Positions 34,797-44,129 are shown, counted from the stretch's first letter. The stretch is 64,000 bases of DNA from Halomarina pelagica (GCF_024228315.1 NZ_CP100454.1:682001-746000); one strand, 5' to 3'. Notes: generated by a model not told the origin, from the sequence alone. Translations and numbers: made by a program.

Positions 34797-35186
34797 ATGT
34801 CGGACGTCGTTCCCCCCGAGGCGGCGGAGTTGCTCACGAGCGAACCGCTGATGGCTCACCTCGCGACCTGCCGCGACGGCCGGCCACACGTCGCGCCCGT
34901 CTGGTACCGCTACGCCGACGACGCGGTCGAGATCGTCACGAGCGGGCGGAAACTGGCGAACGTCCGCGCCAACCCTCGCGTCGCGCTGTCGGTCCAGAAG
35001 GACGACGGCGGGCGGGCTCGGTGGATGGTCTCGCTGCTCGGCACGGCGACCGTCGTCGAGGACGACGACGAGATCGCGGCGGCGACCGCGCGCATCAACC
35101 GGAAGTACGGGGCCGAAGAGGACGCGTGGCCGGAGAACGTGCTCGTCCGGATCGACGTCGGGACGGCGAGCTACCGGACGTACTGA
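34797..35186 (+). CDS. PNPOx-like flavin/F420-binding split-barrel protein
   Basis: 129 residues of the pyridoxamine 5'-phosphate oxidase-like split barrel. MAHLATCRDGRPHVAPVWYRYADDAVEIVTSG is the classical start and KLANVRANPRVALSVQKDD the next strand pair. Such small archaeal proteins usually bind F420, FMN or heme. ATG 34797 is nine codons inside a longer frame and starts at the first family-like residues. It is convergent with the alpha/beta hydrolase. Confidence 0.84.
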   Translation: MSDVVPPEAAELLTSEPLMAHLATCRDGRPHVAPVWYRYADDAVEIVTSGRKLANVRANPRVALSVQKDDGGRARWMVSLLGTATVVEDDDEIAAATARINRKYGAEEDAWPENVLVRIDVGTASYRTY

Positions 35187-35225
35187 GTTCCGATCGGCGA
35201 TCGCTCCGCCCGCGACGCTCCGCCG

Positions 35226-36407
35226 TCAGAGGACGTCGTCGAGCCAGTCGTAGATCACCCCGTGGGCGAGCGAGAGGTTCCCGACCTGGCAGTGCTCGCC
35301 CGCTCCCTCCTCGGTCGTGAAGGTCCGGAGCGTCGTCGGGCCGCTCACGGCGTCGACGAACTCGTAGGCGAGCGGGAGCGGTATCAGGTGGTCGTCCTCG
35401 CCGGCGAGCGCGAGCGTCGGGCAGGTGACGCGCTCTGCGACCCCCCGCAGCGAGTACTCCCGGAGCGTCCCGCGGAGGGCGGCCGCGTCGGTGCCGAAGA
35501 CCCAGCGGGCGTTCTCGCGCCGCCAGCGCGCGCCGGGATCGAACCGCGCGCCGAGGGCGGCGAGCGCGTTCACGAGCGCGCCGGGGGCGTGGTCGACGAG
35601 CGTCGCGACCCCGCGCTGGCCGTACGCGGCCGCGGACCAGAGGTCGAAGCAGTGATCGAACGCGACGCAGGCCGCGACCCGCTCGTCGAACGCCGCGGCC
35701 CGGGGCGCGTAGTAGCCGCCCATGCTCGCGCCGAGGAGGGCGATCCGCTCCGGATCGACGCCCGGTTCCCCCTCGAGGAAGTCGAGCACCGGGCCGACGA
35801 CCGCCTCCCAGTCGGATCGCGCCCGTCGCCCCTCGAACCGGAGCGGCGCGCCCTGGCCCGGGCCGTCGAAGACGAGACACGCGTACCCCCGCTCCAGCGC
35901 GGCGGGGACCCCACAGAGGAAGTACAACTCTTCGGCGACCGAGTCGAACCCGCCGAGACAGACGACGGTCGGCCGCGGCGCGTCGCCGTCCGGGTGAAAC
36001 GCGTACCCCGGCAGGTTCGTGTCCTCGTAGGGGATCTCGACGGCTCGGGCCGTCGCGTCGAGCAGGTCGAGCGCGCTCCGGAACGCGTCACGGCTCCGCT
36101 CGTACGTCGGCCCGCGCCGGGGGTCGTCGCCGTCGAGGAAGAACTCCGCCGTCCGGTAGTAGTTGTGCGCTCTGAGGAACGCCCCCCTCGCGGTCTCGTC
36201 GCGGCCGCGCTCGCGCGCCGCCTCGGCGACCCCTGCGACCCGATCGGCGGTCCGTCGCCACTCGGCGTGCCAGGCCTCGAAGTCCCCCTCGTCGATCCGC
36301 TCGACCGTCGCGAGGCACTCCCCCGGTTCGGCCCCGCCGTACGTGGCGTAGCCCATCGTCCGCAGGGTCTGGTAGTCGAAGGTGCGATCCTCGAAATGTA
36401 CGCGCAT
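35226..36407 (-). CDS. Alpha/beta hydrolase (FrsA/pseudooxynicotine-hydrolase-like)
   Basis: 393 residues: a helical N-terminal cap of about 120 residues followed by an alpha/beta core. The nucleophile elbow is LLGASMGGYYAPR (G-x-S-x-G), the acid is probably in LALAGEDDHLIP, and the His in EGAGEHCQVGN. The arrangement matches hydrolases acting on C-C or ester bonds with a long N-terminal helical extension. ATG 36407 (MRVHFEDRTF) is the likely start. It is divergent from the ABC exporter gene. Confidence 0.84.
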   Translation of the reverse strand: MRVHFEDRTFDYQTLRTMGYATYGGAEPGECLATVERIDEGDFEAWHAEWRRTADRVAGVAEAARERGRDETARGAFLRAHNYYRTAEFFLDGDDPRRGPTYERSRDAFRSALDLLDATARAVEIPYEDTNLPGYAFHPDGDAPRPTVVCLGGFDSVAEELYFLCGVPAALERGYACLVFDGPGQGAPLRFEGRRARSDWEAVVGPVLDFLEGEPGVDPERIALLGASMGGYYAPRAAAFDERVAACVAFDHCFDLWSAAAYGQRGVATLVDHAPGALVNALAALGARFDPGARWRRENARWVFGTDAAALRGTLREYSLRGVAERVTCPTLALAGEDDHLIPLPLAYEFVDAVSGPTTLRTFTTEEGAGEHCQVGNLSLAHGVIYDWLDDVL

Positions 36408-36563
36408 ACGGTAGGAGACGGGACACCAGCCGTTAATACCGAGGGGCGCTCCCGCCGACGGGAGCGACGCTCGGCCGCCCGACGCGGCCGAGCGGCTTCG
36501 ACCGGTGAACTCCATTCCGGGCTCGCTCAGTGCTTATGTTCGCGGCGGGTCACCGTCGGGACG

Positions 36564-38897
36564 ATGATCGGCGTGCGCGGGCTCCGGTTTACCTACCCCG
36601 GTGCCGAATCGGCGACGCTTCGAGGGCTCGACTTCTCGGTCGACGCGGGAGAGGTGTTCGGGTTCCTCGGTCCCAGCGGCGCGGGCAAGAGTACGACCCA
36701 GCGGGTGTTGACGGGGCTGCTCGACGGGTACGAGGGGTCCGTCCGCGTGCTCGGACGGGAGGTCGCGGAGTGGGACGGCGGGTACTACGAGCGCATCGGC
36801 GTCTCCGGGGAGTCGCCGAACCACTACCCGAAGCTCACCGGACGCGAGAACCTGGAACTGTTCGCGTCGCTCTACCGGGGCGAGACGAGGGACGTCGAGG
36901 GGCTGTTCGAACTGGTCGGCCTCGACGACGCCCTCGACCGGCGCGTCGCGGAGTACTCGAACGGGATGCGGATGCGGCTCAACTTCGTCCGCGCCCTGCT
37001 CCACGACCCGGACGTGCTCCTCCTCGACGAGCCGACGAGCGGGATCGACCCGGGCAACGCCAGGACCGTGAAGGGCGCGATCTCCGACCTCCGCGACGAG
37101 GGGCGGGCGATCTTCCTCACGACCCACGACATGACCGTCGCGGATCAGCTGTGCGACCGGGTCGCGTTCCTCGTCGACGGGCGGATCGCGACCGTCGACG
37201 CGCCGGACCGCCTGAAGCGGGAGTACGGATCGCGGACCGTCCGCGTCGAGTACCGCCGCGGCGGTACCCGAGGCACCGAGCGGTTCCCGCTCGACGGACT
37301 GGGCGAGAGCGCGGCGTTCCGGCGACTGCTCGCGGACGGGCGCGTGGAGACGATCCACACCGACGAGGCGACCCTGGAGGACGTGTTCCTCCGGAATCAC
37401 GGGGGCGGCGCTCGCGTGAGATCGGCGACGGCGATGCTCGCCTGGGACGTCCGCCTCCAGCTTCGGTACGGCTTCTACGCGGTGTACGCCGTCCTCGCGG
37501 CGGCCTACGCGGTACTGCTCGGTCTCCTCCCGCCGCGGCTGGTCGAACCGGCGCTCGTCTTCGTCGTCGTCTCCGACGCGGCGGTCCTGGGGTTCTACTT
37601 CATCGCCGCGCTCGTCCTCGTCGAGCGGCGGGAGGGGGTGCTCGACGCGCTCGTGGTCTCGCCGCTCGGCGCTCGGGGCTACCTGGCGTCGAAGACCGCC
37701 TCGCTCACGATCCTCGCCGTGCTCGTCTCGACGCTCCTCGCGGTCGTCGCGCACCGGGGGACGAACGTCGCGCTGCTGATCGTGGGCGTCGCGCTGACGT
37801 CGGTCTTCTTCGTCCTCGTCGGCTTCGTCGCCGTCGCCCGGTTCGATTCGATCAACGCCTACTTCTTCAGCGCCCCCCTCTACGGCGTCATCCTGTACGC
37901 GCCGCTGCTCGGCTACTTCGGCGTCTACGAGACGCCGGCGTTCTACCTGCTGCCGGTTCAGCCGGCGCTGCTCCTCGTCGGCGGCGCGTTCGGCGGGATC
38001 GACGCGTCGGCGCTGCTGTACGGGGTCGGATACCTCTCGATCGGGAGCGCGGCGGCGTTCGTCCTCGCCGAACGGCGGTTCGAGCGATACGTCGTGCGGG
38101 GGGAGGGTAGCCGCCCTCGCGCCGCCCGGCGGACGCCCGGGCGGATCGGTCGTGGGGTAGCCGCCCGGGCCGGAACCGTGGCCGGGATGGTCCTGGCCGA
38201 TCTGCGCAACTGGGCCCGCGACCCGATCCTCCTGCTCGCCGCGAGCGGACCGCTCCTGCTCGCGGTCGTCGCCCGCGTGGGCCTCCCCCTCGTCGATCGT
38301 CTGTACCTCCCCGGCGCGTCGCTGACCGGGTACTACCCGCTGGTGCTCGGATTCCTCGTCCTGTTTCCGCCGTACGTGTACGGCGTCGTCGTCGGGTTCC
38401 TGATGCTCGAGGACCGCGAGCAGGGAACGCTCGCCGCCCTGCGGACCACGCCGCTCACCGCGGCCGGGTACCTCCGATACCGCGGCGCGAGCGCCTACTT
38501 CGTCAGCGCAGCGCTCGTCGGCCCGACCGCCGCGCTCTTCGGTTTATTCGCCGTCCCACTCCGGGTACTCATCCCGGTCGCGCTTGTCGCCGCGCTCGCC
38601 GGCCCCGCGATCGCGTTCCTGTTCGCCGGCCTCGCGCGCGACTCGATCGAGGGGGTGGCGATCAACAAACTGCTCGGCCTCGTCGTCGTCCTCCCGATCG
38701 CCGGCGTCCTCCTGCTCCCCGAGCCGGTCGAGTACCTCGCGGGAATCGTCCCACTCTACTGGCCGGTGAAGGCGCTCCTCGTCGCAGCCGACGGCGACGC
38801 GGGACCGGCGTTCGTCGCGGCGCTCGCTCTCGGCTCCGTATCGCTGGGCGCGTCCGTCTACCTCCTCGCGAGGCGGTTCGTCGCGCTGGCGACGTGA
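36564..38897 (+). CDS. Single-polypeptide ABC-2 type exporter (ATPase fused to two permease halves)
   Basis: 777 residues in one frame. The ATPase covers about 1-280: Walker A GPSGAGKST at 36-44, signature YSNGMRMRL at 131-139, Walker B VLLLDEP at 151-157, H-loop THD. The first permease half is about 295-510 and the second about 545-777, each with six hydrophobic segments. Haloarchaeal ABC-2 exporters normally have ATPase and permease on separate genes. At 37416-37419 a GTGA sits where an overlap of stop and start would be expected. Fluoroquinolone/daunorubicin-type export is only a family-level guess. Confidence 0.85.
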   Translation: MIGVRGLRFTYPGAESATLRGLDFSVDAGEVFGFLGPSGAGKSTTQRVLTGLLDGYEGSVRVLGREVAEWDGGYYERIGVSGESPNHYPKLTGRENLELFASLYRGETRDVEGLFELVGLDDALDRRVAEYSNGMRMRLNFVRALLHDPDVLLLDEPTSGIDPGNARTVKGAISDLRDEGRAIFLTTHDMTVADQLCDRVAFLVDGRIATVDAPDRLKREYGSRTVRVEYRRGGTRGTERFPLDGLGESAAFRRLLADGRVETIHTDEATLEDVFLRNHGGGARVRSATAMLAWDVRLQLRYGFYAVYAVLAAAYAVLLGLLPPRLVEPALVFVVVSDAAVLGFYFIAALVLVERREGVLDALVVSPLGARGYLASKTASLTILAVLVSTLLAVVAHRGTNVALLIVGVALTSVFFVLVGFVAVARFDSINAYFFSAPLYGVILYAPLLGYFGVYETPAFYLLPVQPALLLVGGAFGGIDASALLYGVGYLSIGSAAAFVLAERRFERYVVRGEGSRPRAARRTPGRIGRGVAARAGTVAGMVLADLRNWARDPILLLAASGPLLLAVVARVGLPLVDRLYLPGASLTGYYPLVLGFLVLFPPYVYGVVVGFLMLEDREQGTLAALRTTPLTAAGYLRYRGASAYFVSAALVGPTAALFGLFAVPLRVLIPVALVAALAGPAIAFLFAGLARDSIEGVAINKLLGLVVVLPIAGVLLLPEPVEYLAGIVPLYWPVKALLVAADGDAGPAFVAALALGSVSLGASVYLLARRFVALAT

Positions 38898-38978
38898 GGT
38901 CCCCCGCGGCGGTCGACGGCGGCGGCGCTCGACGCCGACGGCCGACGAATTAACCCCGTCGCGCCCGAACGGTCGACG

Positions 38979-39611
38979 ATGCTCGTACTCGGCGACGTAC
39001 ACGCGTCCGATCCCGACAGGTGGGGGGCCCTCCTCGCCGCCTACCGGGCGGCGGACGAGGCGGTCGCGCTCCAGGTCGGCGACCTCGAGCGGTACGACCT
39101 CCCCCGCCCGACGTGGTTCGTCGCGGGGAACAACGAGGACCTCGACGTGATCGACGCGCTCCGGGCGGGCGAGACGCCGCCGGGGGTTCGCAACGCCCGC
39201 CTGCTCGCCGGGACGGCCGCGGAGGTCTGCGGCCTCCGCGTCGCCGGGCTCTCGGGCAACTACGCACCGACGAAGTACGACCTGCCGAGGAGCGAACTCG
39301 TCGAGGACCGCCGGCGGCACTTCACCCGCGAGGACGTGGAGCGGGTCGCCGCCCTCGAAGACGTGGACGTGCTCCTGACCCACGAAGCGCCGCGGGGGCT
39401 CCTCTCCTACGGCTACGACCCCGGCTGCGAGCACGTCGATCGCCTGCTCGAGGCGACCGCCCCCGACCTCTGTCTCGTCGGGCACCACCACCGCCACCGC
39501 GAGGCGGAGATACGGGGGGCGCGCGTCGTCAGCCTCGCGCCCGTCTGGGAGCGCTACTACGTCCTCGACCCCGACGATCTGACGCTCGAAGCGCGCGAGA
39601 CGCCCGCGTGA
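38979..39611 (+). CDS. Calcineurin-type metallophosphoesterase
   Basis: 210 residues. Metallophosphatase motifs occur in order: LGDVH (metal Asp and His), VGDLE (second Asp), GNNED (GNH/E-like), LLTHEAP and GHHHRH at the C-terminal end (metal His residues). Compact archaeal phosphoesterases of this size act on phosphomonoesters or diesters. It starts at ATG 38979, 81 bases after the ABC gene on the same strand. Confidence 0.87.
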   Translation: MLVLGDVHASDPDRWGALLAAYRAADEAVALQVGDLERYDLPRPTWFVAGNNEDLDVIDALRAGETPPGVRNARLLAGTAAEVCGLRVAGLSGNYAPTKYDLPRSELVEDRRRHFTREDVERVAALEDVDVLLTHEAPRGLLSYGYDPGCEHVDRLLEATAPDLCLVGHHHRHREAEIRGARVVSLAPVWERYYVLDPDDLTLEARETPA

Positions 39612-39720
39612 GGCTCGCGTGAGGCTCACGTCGGAGTACGTCCGACGGCCGAACGGCCGGACGAAGGGTCGCGACGGGCGCGACCGACAGTATAACCGGC
39701 TCCGCCGGCTATCGTCGTCG

Positions 39721-40260
39721 ATGGTCAACGCGTTCTGGCTCGACCGCGACCTCGACCGGGCGGCCGCGTGGCTCGTCGACGCGCACGTGACCAGCAGCGT
39801 CTTCGAGTGCTCGATGGCGCTCACCACCGCGGTTCAGCTGAACGGGTACCCCCGCGACGACAACCTCTACTTCACGCACGCGAGCCACCCGCTCGTGCGC
39901 TGGGCGGCCGACGCGCGCGGGAACTGGCGCTACCTCCGCGCCTACGTCGCGGCGGCCCACGAGGAGTGGCGCTACCGCTGGGATCACGGACCCGAGGAGC
40001 GCCACGCCTGCTGGGCGACGGTCGAGTCGCTCGACGCCGAGGCCGTCCGCGCGCTCGACTGGCCGAGCGCGGACGCGAGCGACCCGCCGCAGTTGACCGG
40101 CGGGTGGACGGCGGACGACTACGTCGACGCCTACCGGTACTACTACGCCAACGAGAAGCGCCACCTGTTCGGGTGGTCGAAGGACCGCTCGGAGCCGCCG
40201 TGGATCGCGGAGTACACCGTCGATCCGGCGGACGGCGATCGCGACTACCCGAGCAGATAG
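39721..40260 (+). CDS. Conserved hypothetical protein, weak resemblance to Pyr_excise/DUF-type small proteins
   Basis: 179 residues, rich in Trp, Tyr and His. The beginning (MVNAFWLDRDLDRAAAWLVDAHVTS) and the later ASHPLVRWAADARGNWRYLRAYVAAAHEEWRYR loosely recall small phage-like proteins related to pyrimidine-dimer glycosylase that start MVNTF and carry HPAT-W. I do not assign activity. ATG 39721 follows a short AT-rich patch (CAGTATAACCGG) centred about 28 bases upstream, which fits a leaderless promoter. It overlaps the DoxX gene by 16 bases at the 3' end. Confidence 0.68.
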   Translation: MVNAFWLDRDLDRAAAWLVDAHVTSSVFECSMALTTAVQLNGYPRDDNLYFTHASHPLVRWAADARGNWRYLRAYVAAAHEEWRYRWDHGPEERHACWATVESLDAEAVRALDWPSADASDPPQLTGGWTADDYVDAYRYYYANEKRHLFGWSKDRSEPPWIAEYTVDPADGDRDYPSR

Positions 40261-40778
40261 CGCAACCGCGGGTAGCGCCGGACGAGCGACGACGACTCCA
40301 GGTAGCCGTCGAGGCCCGCGACGCGACCCGCGCCGAGCGCCGCCAGCCCGAACAGGACGAGGGCGTACACGACGTGCTGGTCGATCAGGATCGCGTGCTC
40401 GAGCGGCAGGCTACTCGCCCAGAACAGCAGCATCATCGTCGACGCCCAGAACGCGTTCCAGCGAACGAGCGCGCCGAGGACGAGCCCCAGCCCCGTCAGC
40501 GTCAGCCCCCACTGGACCAGGACGTCGACGAGGGGCATCCCCGCGAGGAGGGGCCAGAGCGCCACGAACGGGTTCCCGGGCGGGACGGCGTGTTCGAGAT
40601 AGCCGGCCGCGGACCAGCTCGGGTCCAGGAGCTTCGTGACGCCGGAGTAGAAGAAGACCCACCCCAGGGCGATCCGAAGCGAGACGACGGCGTACGGGGC
40701 GAGGGGTCCGAGCCCCTCGGCGGTCGCTCCGTCGGTGAACCCCTCGGCGTCGCGGTACTCGTTCGACACGCGAATCAC
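40245..40778 (-). CDS. DoxX family membrane protein
   Basis: 177 residues with four transmembrane helices. SLRIALGWVFFYSGVTKLLDPSW is the DoxX helix-1 signature; QWGLTLTGLGLVLGALVRW and DQHVVYALVLFGLAALGAG are later helices. DoxX proteins are linked to quinone and redox metabolism, but the role is not defined in haloarchaea. The N-terminal 25 residues are soluble and acidic. The convergent neighbour shares 16 bases. Confidence 0.85.
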   Translation of the reverse strand: MIRVSNEYRDAEGFTDGATAEGLGPLAPYAVVSLRIALGWVFFYSGVTKLLDPSWSAAGYLEHAVPPGNPFVALWPLLAGMPLVDVLVQWGLTLTGLGLVLGALVRWNAFWASTMMLLFWASSLPLEHAILIDQHVVYALVLFGLAALGAGRVAGLDGYLESSSLVRRYPRLRYLLG

Positions 40779-41101
40779 CGCACCCCGCGGTCGGCCGCGT
40801 CGTTCGTTCCGCTCGATTCGTCGTCGGTACTCGGTTCAGTGCGTGCGCTATCGGTTCCGTTCATGTCGTGTCTCACTCTCCGACCCCCGGACCGGCACCG
40901 GGGGTTCGAACGTCCCTTGTGCGGGCCGGTTTCTTACGTTCTCGGCGCGGAACGGACTCGGACTGCGACACGTGTCCGGCGGTTCCGGCCACGTCTCGCG
41001 GTCCCGGACGCGTCCGCCGGAGCGAGACGTACAGCGGAACGGTACAGTTCTCGTAACCCCCAATTACGCTTATTCCCGCCGGGTACAGAGGCCAGTCGAA
41101 A
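40779..41101. other. Intergenic region between DoxX and the HTH operon
   Basis: 323 bases without a convincing gene. The right end has AT-richer DNA (CCAATTACGCTTATTCCC, 41060-41077) that is probably the promoter of the gene at 41102. A TTCGAAC in GGGGGTTCGAACGTCCC (40909-40925) resembles a tRNA T-loop, but the rest of a tRNA is absent. Confidence 0.5.
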
Positions 41102-41998
41102 ATGGACGGAACAGAGGAACGAACGGGTCCGTGGGGGGGCGTCGATGTCGGGGAGCGGACCGTGGGGGCGGGGGCCCGCGGCCCGGCCGACGGGCCGACG
41201 GATCCGACCGATCCGGGGGAGGCGATCGACACCGTGGCGCGGCGGTTCGACTTCCTCACGACGCTCACCGACGGCCCGAAACACAGGCCGGTCCTCCAGC
41301 ACGAACTCGACGTCTCTCGCTCGACGGCGTACAAGGGCATCCGCGAGTTGGAGGAGCTGCGGCTCGTTGAACGGACGGATCAGGGGTACCGCCTCAGCCT
41401 CCTGGGGAAGCTGCTCCTCGCCCAGTACGACCAGTTCCGGGCGAACGTGGAGACCGTCTGTGCGAAGGGACCGCTGCTGGCGGAGCTATCGGCCGACTGC
41501 GGCGTGACCGTGGAGGTGTTGCGGGACGCGGAGGTCGTCTACGCCGAGAAACACGCCCCCCACCACCCGTTTCACGTCCTCGAGACGATGGTCGAGGAGG
41601 CGACGGCCCTCCGGGGGATGACGCCGGTGGTGCGCCACGGCTACGTCGAACTCTTCTACGAGCAGTTCGTCGCGGACACGCTCGAGACCGACCTGATCCT
41701 CGGCAGGCCCGTCGTCCAGTGGCTGGCGGAGTATCAGTGCGAGCCGTTCGTCGCCGCGCTCGAGACGGGGAACCTGGTCGTTCGGGAGATCGAGGAGTGG
41801 GTGCCGTTCGGGTTGATCCTCTCGGACGAGCCGACGACGCAGGTCGGGGCGTTCGTCCACGACGACAGGGGCGGCCTCCGGGGTGCCGTGGTGAACGACA
41901 CCGACGACGCGCTCGCCTGGGGTGAACGGATCTGGGAACGCTACCGCGACCGCTCGACGGTCGTCACGACGGAGGTGATCGAGGCCGATGACCGCTGA
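41102..41998 (+). CDS. Helix-turn-helix transcriptional regulator
   Basis: 298 residues. After a glycine-rich acidic leader of about 40 residues comes a winged HTH: FLTTLTDGPKHRPVLQHELDVSRSTAYKGIRELEEL and the wing VERTDQGYRLSLLGKLLL. The C-terminal 170 residues (VLRDAEVVYAEKHAPHHPFHVLE...) form a sensor-like domain, as in DUF1724-type archaeal regulators. It overlaps the HalX gene by 11 bases, so it is first in a three-gene signalling operon. The ligand is unknown. Confidence 0.84.
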   Translation: MDGTEERTGPWGGVDVGERTVGAGARGPADGPTDPTDPGEAIDTVARRFDFLTTLTDGPKHRPVLQHELDVSRSTAYKGIRELEELRLVERTDQGYRLSLLGKLLLAQYDQFRANVETVCAKGPLLAELSADCGVTVEVLRDAEVVYAEKHAPHHPFHVLETMVEEATALRGMTPVVRHGYVELFYEQFVADTLETDLILGRPVVQWLAEYQCEPFVAALETGNLVVREIEEWVPFGLILSDEPTTQVGAFVHDDRGGLRGAVVNDTDDALAWGERIWERYRDRSTVVTTEVIEADDR

Positions 41999-42584
41999 GG
42001 ACCCGACGGTCCTGGTCGTCGAGGATAACGAGCAACTCGCCGACATGTACGCCGAGTGGCTCGCCGAGACGACCACGGTGGTGACCGCGTACAGCGGGCG
42101 GGAGGCGCTCGCGCTGCTGACCGACCGAATCGACATCGTACTGCTCGACCGGCTCATGCCGGGGCTCTCGGGCGACGAGGTCCTCGGGAGGATACGCGAG
42201 CGCGGACTCGACTGCCGCGTCGCGCTGGTGACCGCGGTCGAACCCGACGTGGACATCGTCGAGATGGAGTTCGACGACTACCTGACGAAGCCGGTTCGGA
42301 AGCGCGACCTCTATCACCTGGTCGAGGCGCTGCTCACGCGCAGCGCGTACACGGAGCCCGTTCGAAAGGAACGCGCGCTCGCCGAGAAGCGCGCGCTCCT
42401 CGAGGAGGGACTGTCGGAGGATGAACTGCGGGCGAGCGCGGAGTACGACGACCTGCTCGGTGCCCTCGATTCCCTGCGGGAGGGGCCGCGCGACTCGGCT
42501 CCCCGGTGGCGCGCCGCGGAGCGCGGTGCGACCGTGTTCCGCCGCCTCTCGCACCACCTCCGGCGGGAGGAGGGCGATGAGTGA
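41988..42584 (+). CDS. HalX response regulator
   Basis: 198 residues. The receiver domain has the acidic pair VEDNEQ (about residues 12-13), the phospho-acceptor Asp54 in VLLDRLMPGLSG, and Lys101 in YLTKPVRK. The C-terminal part (ALAEKRALLEEGLSEDELRASAEYDDLL) is the HalX coiled-coil domain found in haloarchaea. It overlaps the HTH gene before and the kinase gene after it. It most likely receives phosphate from the adjacent kinase. It has no DNA-binding domain. Confidence 0.9.
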   Translation: MTAEDPTVLVVEDNEQLADMYAEWLAETTTVVTAYSGREALALLTDRIDIVLLDRLMPGLSGDEVLGRIRERGLDCRVALVTAVEPDVDIVEMEFDDYLTKPVRKRDLYHLVEALLTRSAYTEPVRKERALAEKRALLEEGLSEDELRASAEYDDLLGALDSLREGPRDSAPRWRAAERGATVFRRLSHHLRREEGDE

Positions 42585-43731
42585 TCGGACGCGGCCGCTC
42601 TCCGTCGACCGCGTCGGTCCGGCGGTCATCAGCGGGATCGGACTGATCCTCGCCGTCGTCGAACTGGAGCACGTCGTGAAGATGGACACGCCCCTCGGGG
42701 TCGTCCTCGAAGCGGGGTTCCCGCTCGCGCTGGCGTGCGCGCTCACGTACGCCGGCGTGTGGCTCGGTCGGAATCGCTTCGGGCGCGAGGAGACGCTGCG
42801 CGTCATCGCCTGGTTCGCGGTCGGAACGGTGGGTATGCTGCTCGTGACGGCCTGGGTGATCGTCCACCAGCTGATCCGCGGCGTCCCGTTCCACCACACG
42901 GCCTTCGTCCTCACGAACACCGCGATCGTCGGCGGCATCGGGGGGTTCGTGGTCGGCGCGTACGACGCCCGGAGCGAGCGACGACGACGCGCGCTCGCGG
43001 ACGAGCGGCGCAACCTGGCGCGCGAGCGCGAGCGGACGGCGTTCCTGAACCACCTCCTCCGACACAACGTGCTCAACGCGATGAACGTCGTCCTCGGGCG
43101 GGCCGACTCGCTCTCCTCCCACGTCGACGACGACGGCCGCGACCACCTCGGCTCCATCACCCGCTGTAGCGAGGACGTCGTCACGCTCGTCCAGAACGTG
43201 AGCACGATCACGCGCGTCGTCTCGGAGGAGCGCGAGACGGCCCTCGAATCCGTCGACCTGTCCGAGACGCTCGAGCGGGGAGTCGAGAACCTCAGGCTCG
43301 CGTACGACGAGGCCGAGGTCGTCGCGCGCGTCCCGCCCGGAATCGAGGTCTGGGCCGACGGACTGCTCTCGGAGGTGTTCGAGAACCTCCTCCTGAACGC
43401 CGTCCAGCACAACGACGACTCCCCCCGGGTGACGGTGACGGCGTCGGTGGCCGAGGACGGCGGATCGGCCGTCGTCTCGATCGCGGACGACGGGCCCGGG
43501 ATCCCCGACGACGCGAAGCGGAAGCTCTTTCGCGCCTCGCACGCCGAACTCTCCCGCTCCGGTCACGGCGTCGGTCTCGTCATCACTCGCGTCCTCGTGA
43601 GACGGTACGGCGGCGACATCCGGGTCGAGGACAACGAACCGACCGGCACCGTCTTCCACGTCGAACTGCGGACGACGCCGCCGACGCCGACGGCGCGCGA
43701 CGGGGGAATCGCGGCGTCGCCGGAGGCGTAA
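42577..43731 (+). CDS. Membrane histidine kinase
   Basis: 384 residues. Four transmembrane helices occupy roughly residues 13-127. The dimerisation box is LNHLLRHNVLNAMN with phospho-acceptor His163. The catalytic domain has the N-box ENLLLNAVQHND, the G1 DDGPGIP and the G2 region SGHGVGLVITRVLV. It has no extracellular sensor domain of size, so it probably senses membrane state. The ATG overlaps the HalX stop by eight bases. It is the partner for the response regulator, with the HTH protein as a possible output. Confidence 0.9.
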   Translation: MSDRTRPLSVDRVGPAVISGIGLILAVVELEHVVKMDTPLGVVLEAGFPLALACALTYAGVWLGRNRFGREETLRVIAWFAVGTVGMLLVTAWVIVHQLIRGVPFHHTAFVLTNTAIVGGIGGFVVGAYDARSERRRRALADERRNLARERERTAFLNHLLRHNVLNAMNVVLGRADSLSSHVDDDGRDHLGSITRCSEDVVTLVQNVSTITRVVSEERETALESVDLSETLERGVENLRLAYDEAEVVARVPPGIEVWADGLLSEVFENLLLNAVQHNDDSPRVTVTASVAEDGGSAVVSIADDGPGIPDDAKRKLFRASHAELSRSGHGVGLVITRVLVRRYGGDIRVEDNEPTGTVFHVELRTTPPTPTARDGGIAASPEA

Positions 43732-44006
43732 CCACCCGATCGAACCACGGCGTGGCCCCCGCCGTCCGTCCCGTTCTCGACGATCCACGGATACCGACGG
43801 CTGAACCGGCGAGTCCGGTTACGCGCGCGAGCCACCGACCCCCAGGTCCAGCGTTCCGGACGCGTCCGACGACGCCGGACGCGTCTCGACTCCCGAGACG
43901 GGCGTCGACGTGACGGATCGATCCGCGGCCCGAAACGGCGTTTCGGCGGCGAACGAGCGTGTTTTCGGGTAAATTGAACGCCCCGGGTCGCCCAGTACTC
44001 ACCCAC
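43732..44006. other. Intergenic region before the CopD gene
   Basis: About 275 bases without a convincing gene. GC rich, with a repeated GGACGCGTCCG/GGACGCGTCTCG motif (43857-43892) that could form a hairpin. The end (TCGGGTAAATTGAACG, 43965-43980) is AT-richer and may carry a promoter. Confidence 0.4.
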
Positions 44007-44129
44007 ATGATACCCACACGAACGACGACGACGCTCGGCGGCGAGCGGCGGTCGAAGGCGGTTCGGTCCGGTCGCGCCGGTCGCGCTCACGAAAAGTCGA
44101 CCGACGACGGGGAGGTGACTCGACGGTGA
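44007..44129 (+). CDS. Possible 40-residue basic leader ORF
   Basis: ATG 44007 to TGA 44127-44129 encodes 40 residues starting MIPTRTTTT and rich in Arg. Its stop overlaps the GTG of the CopD-type gene as GTGA, the arrangement seen in translationally coupled haloarchaeal genes. The composition is unlike haloarchaeal proteins, which are acidic, so it may be chance. There is no recognisable domain. Confidence 0.3.
   Translation: MIPTRTTTTLGGERRSKAVRSGRAGRAHEKSTDDGEVTRR

Noticed and set aside
35262-36563. Upstream in-frame extension of the ABC exporter (434 codons)
   Set aside because: It lies antisense to the alpha/beta hydrolase and has no domain content. The ATPase fold begins at ATG 36564.
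40905-40930. tRNA-like T-loop (GGGGGTTCGAACGTCCC)
   Set aside because: The stem does not pair fully, and no anticodon, D or acceptor arms are found around it.
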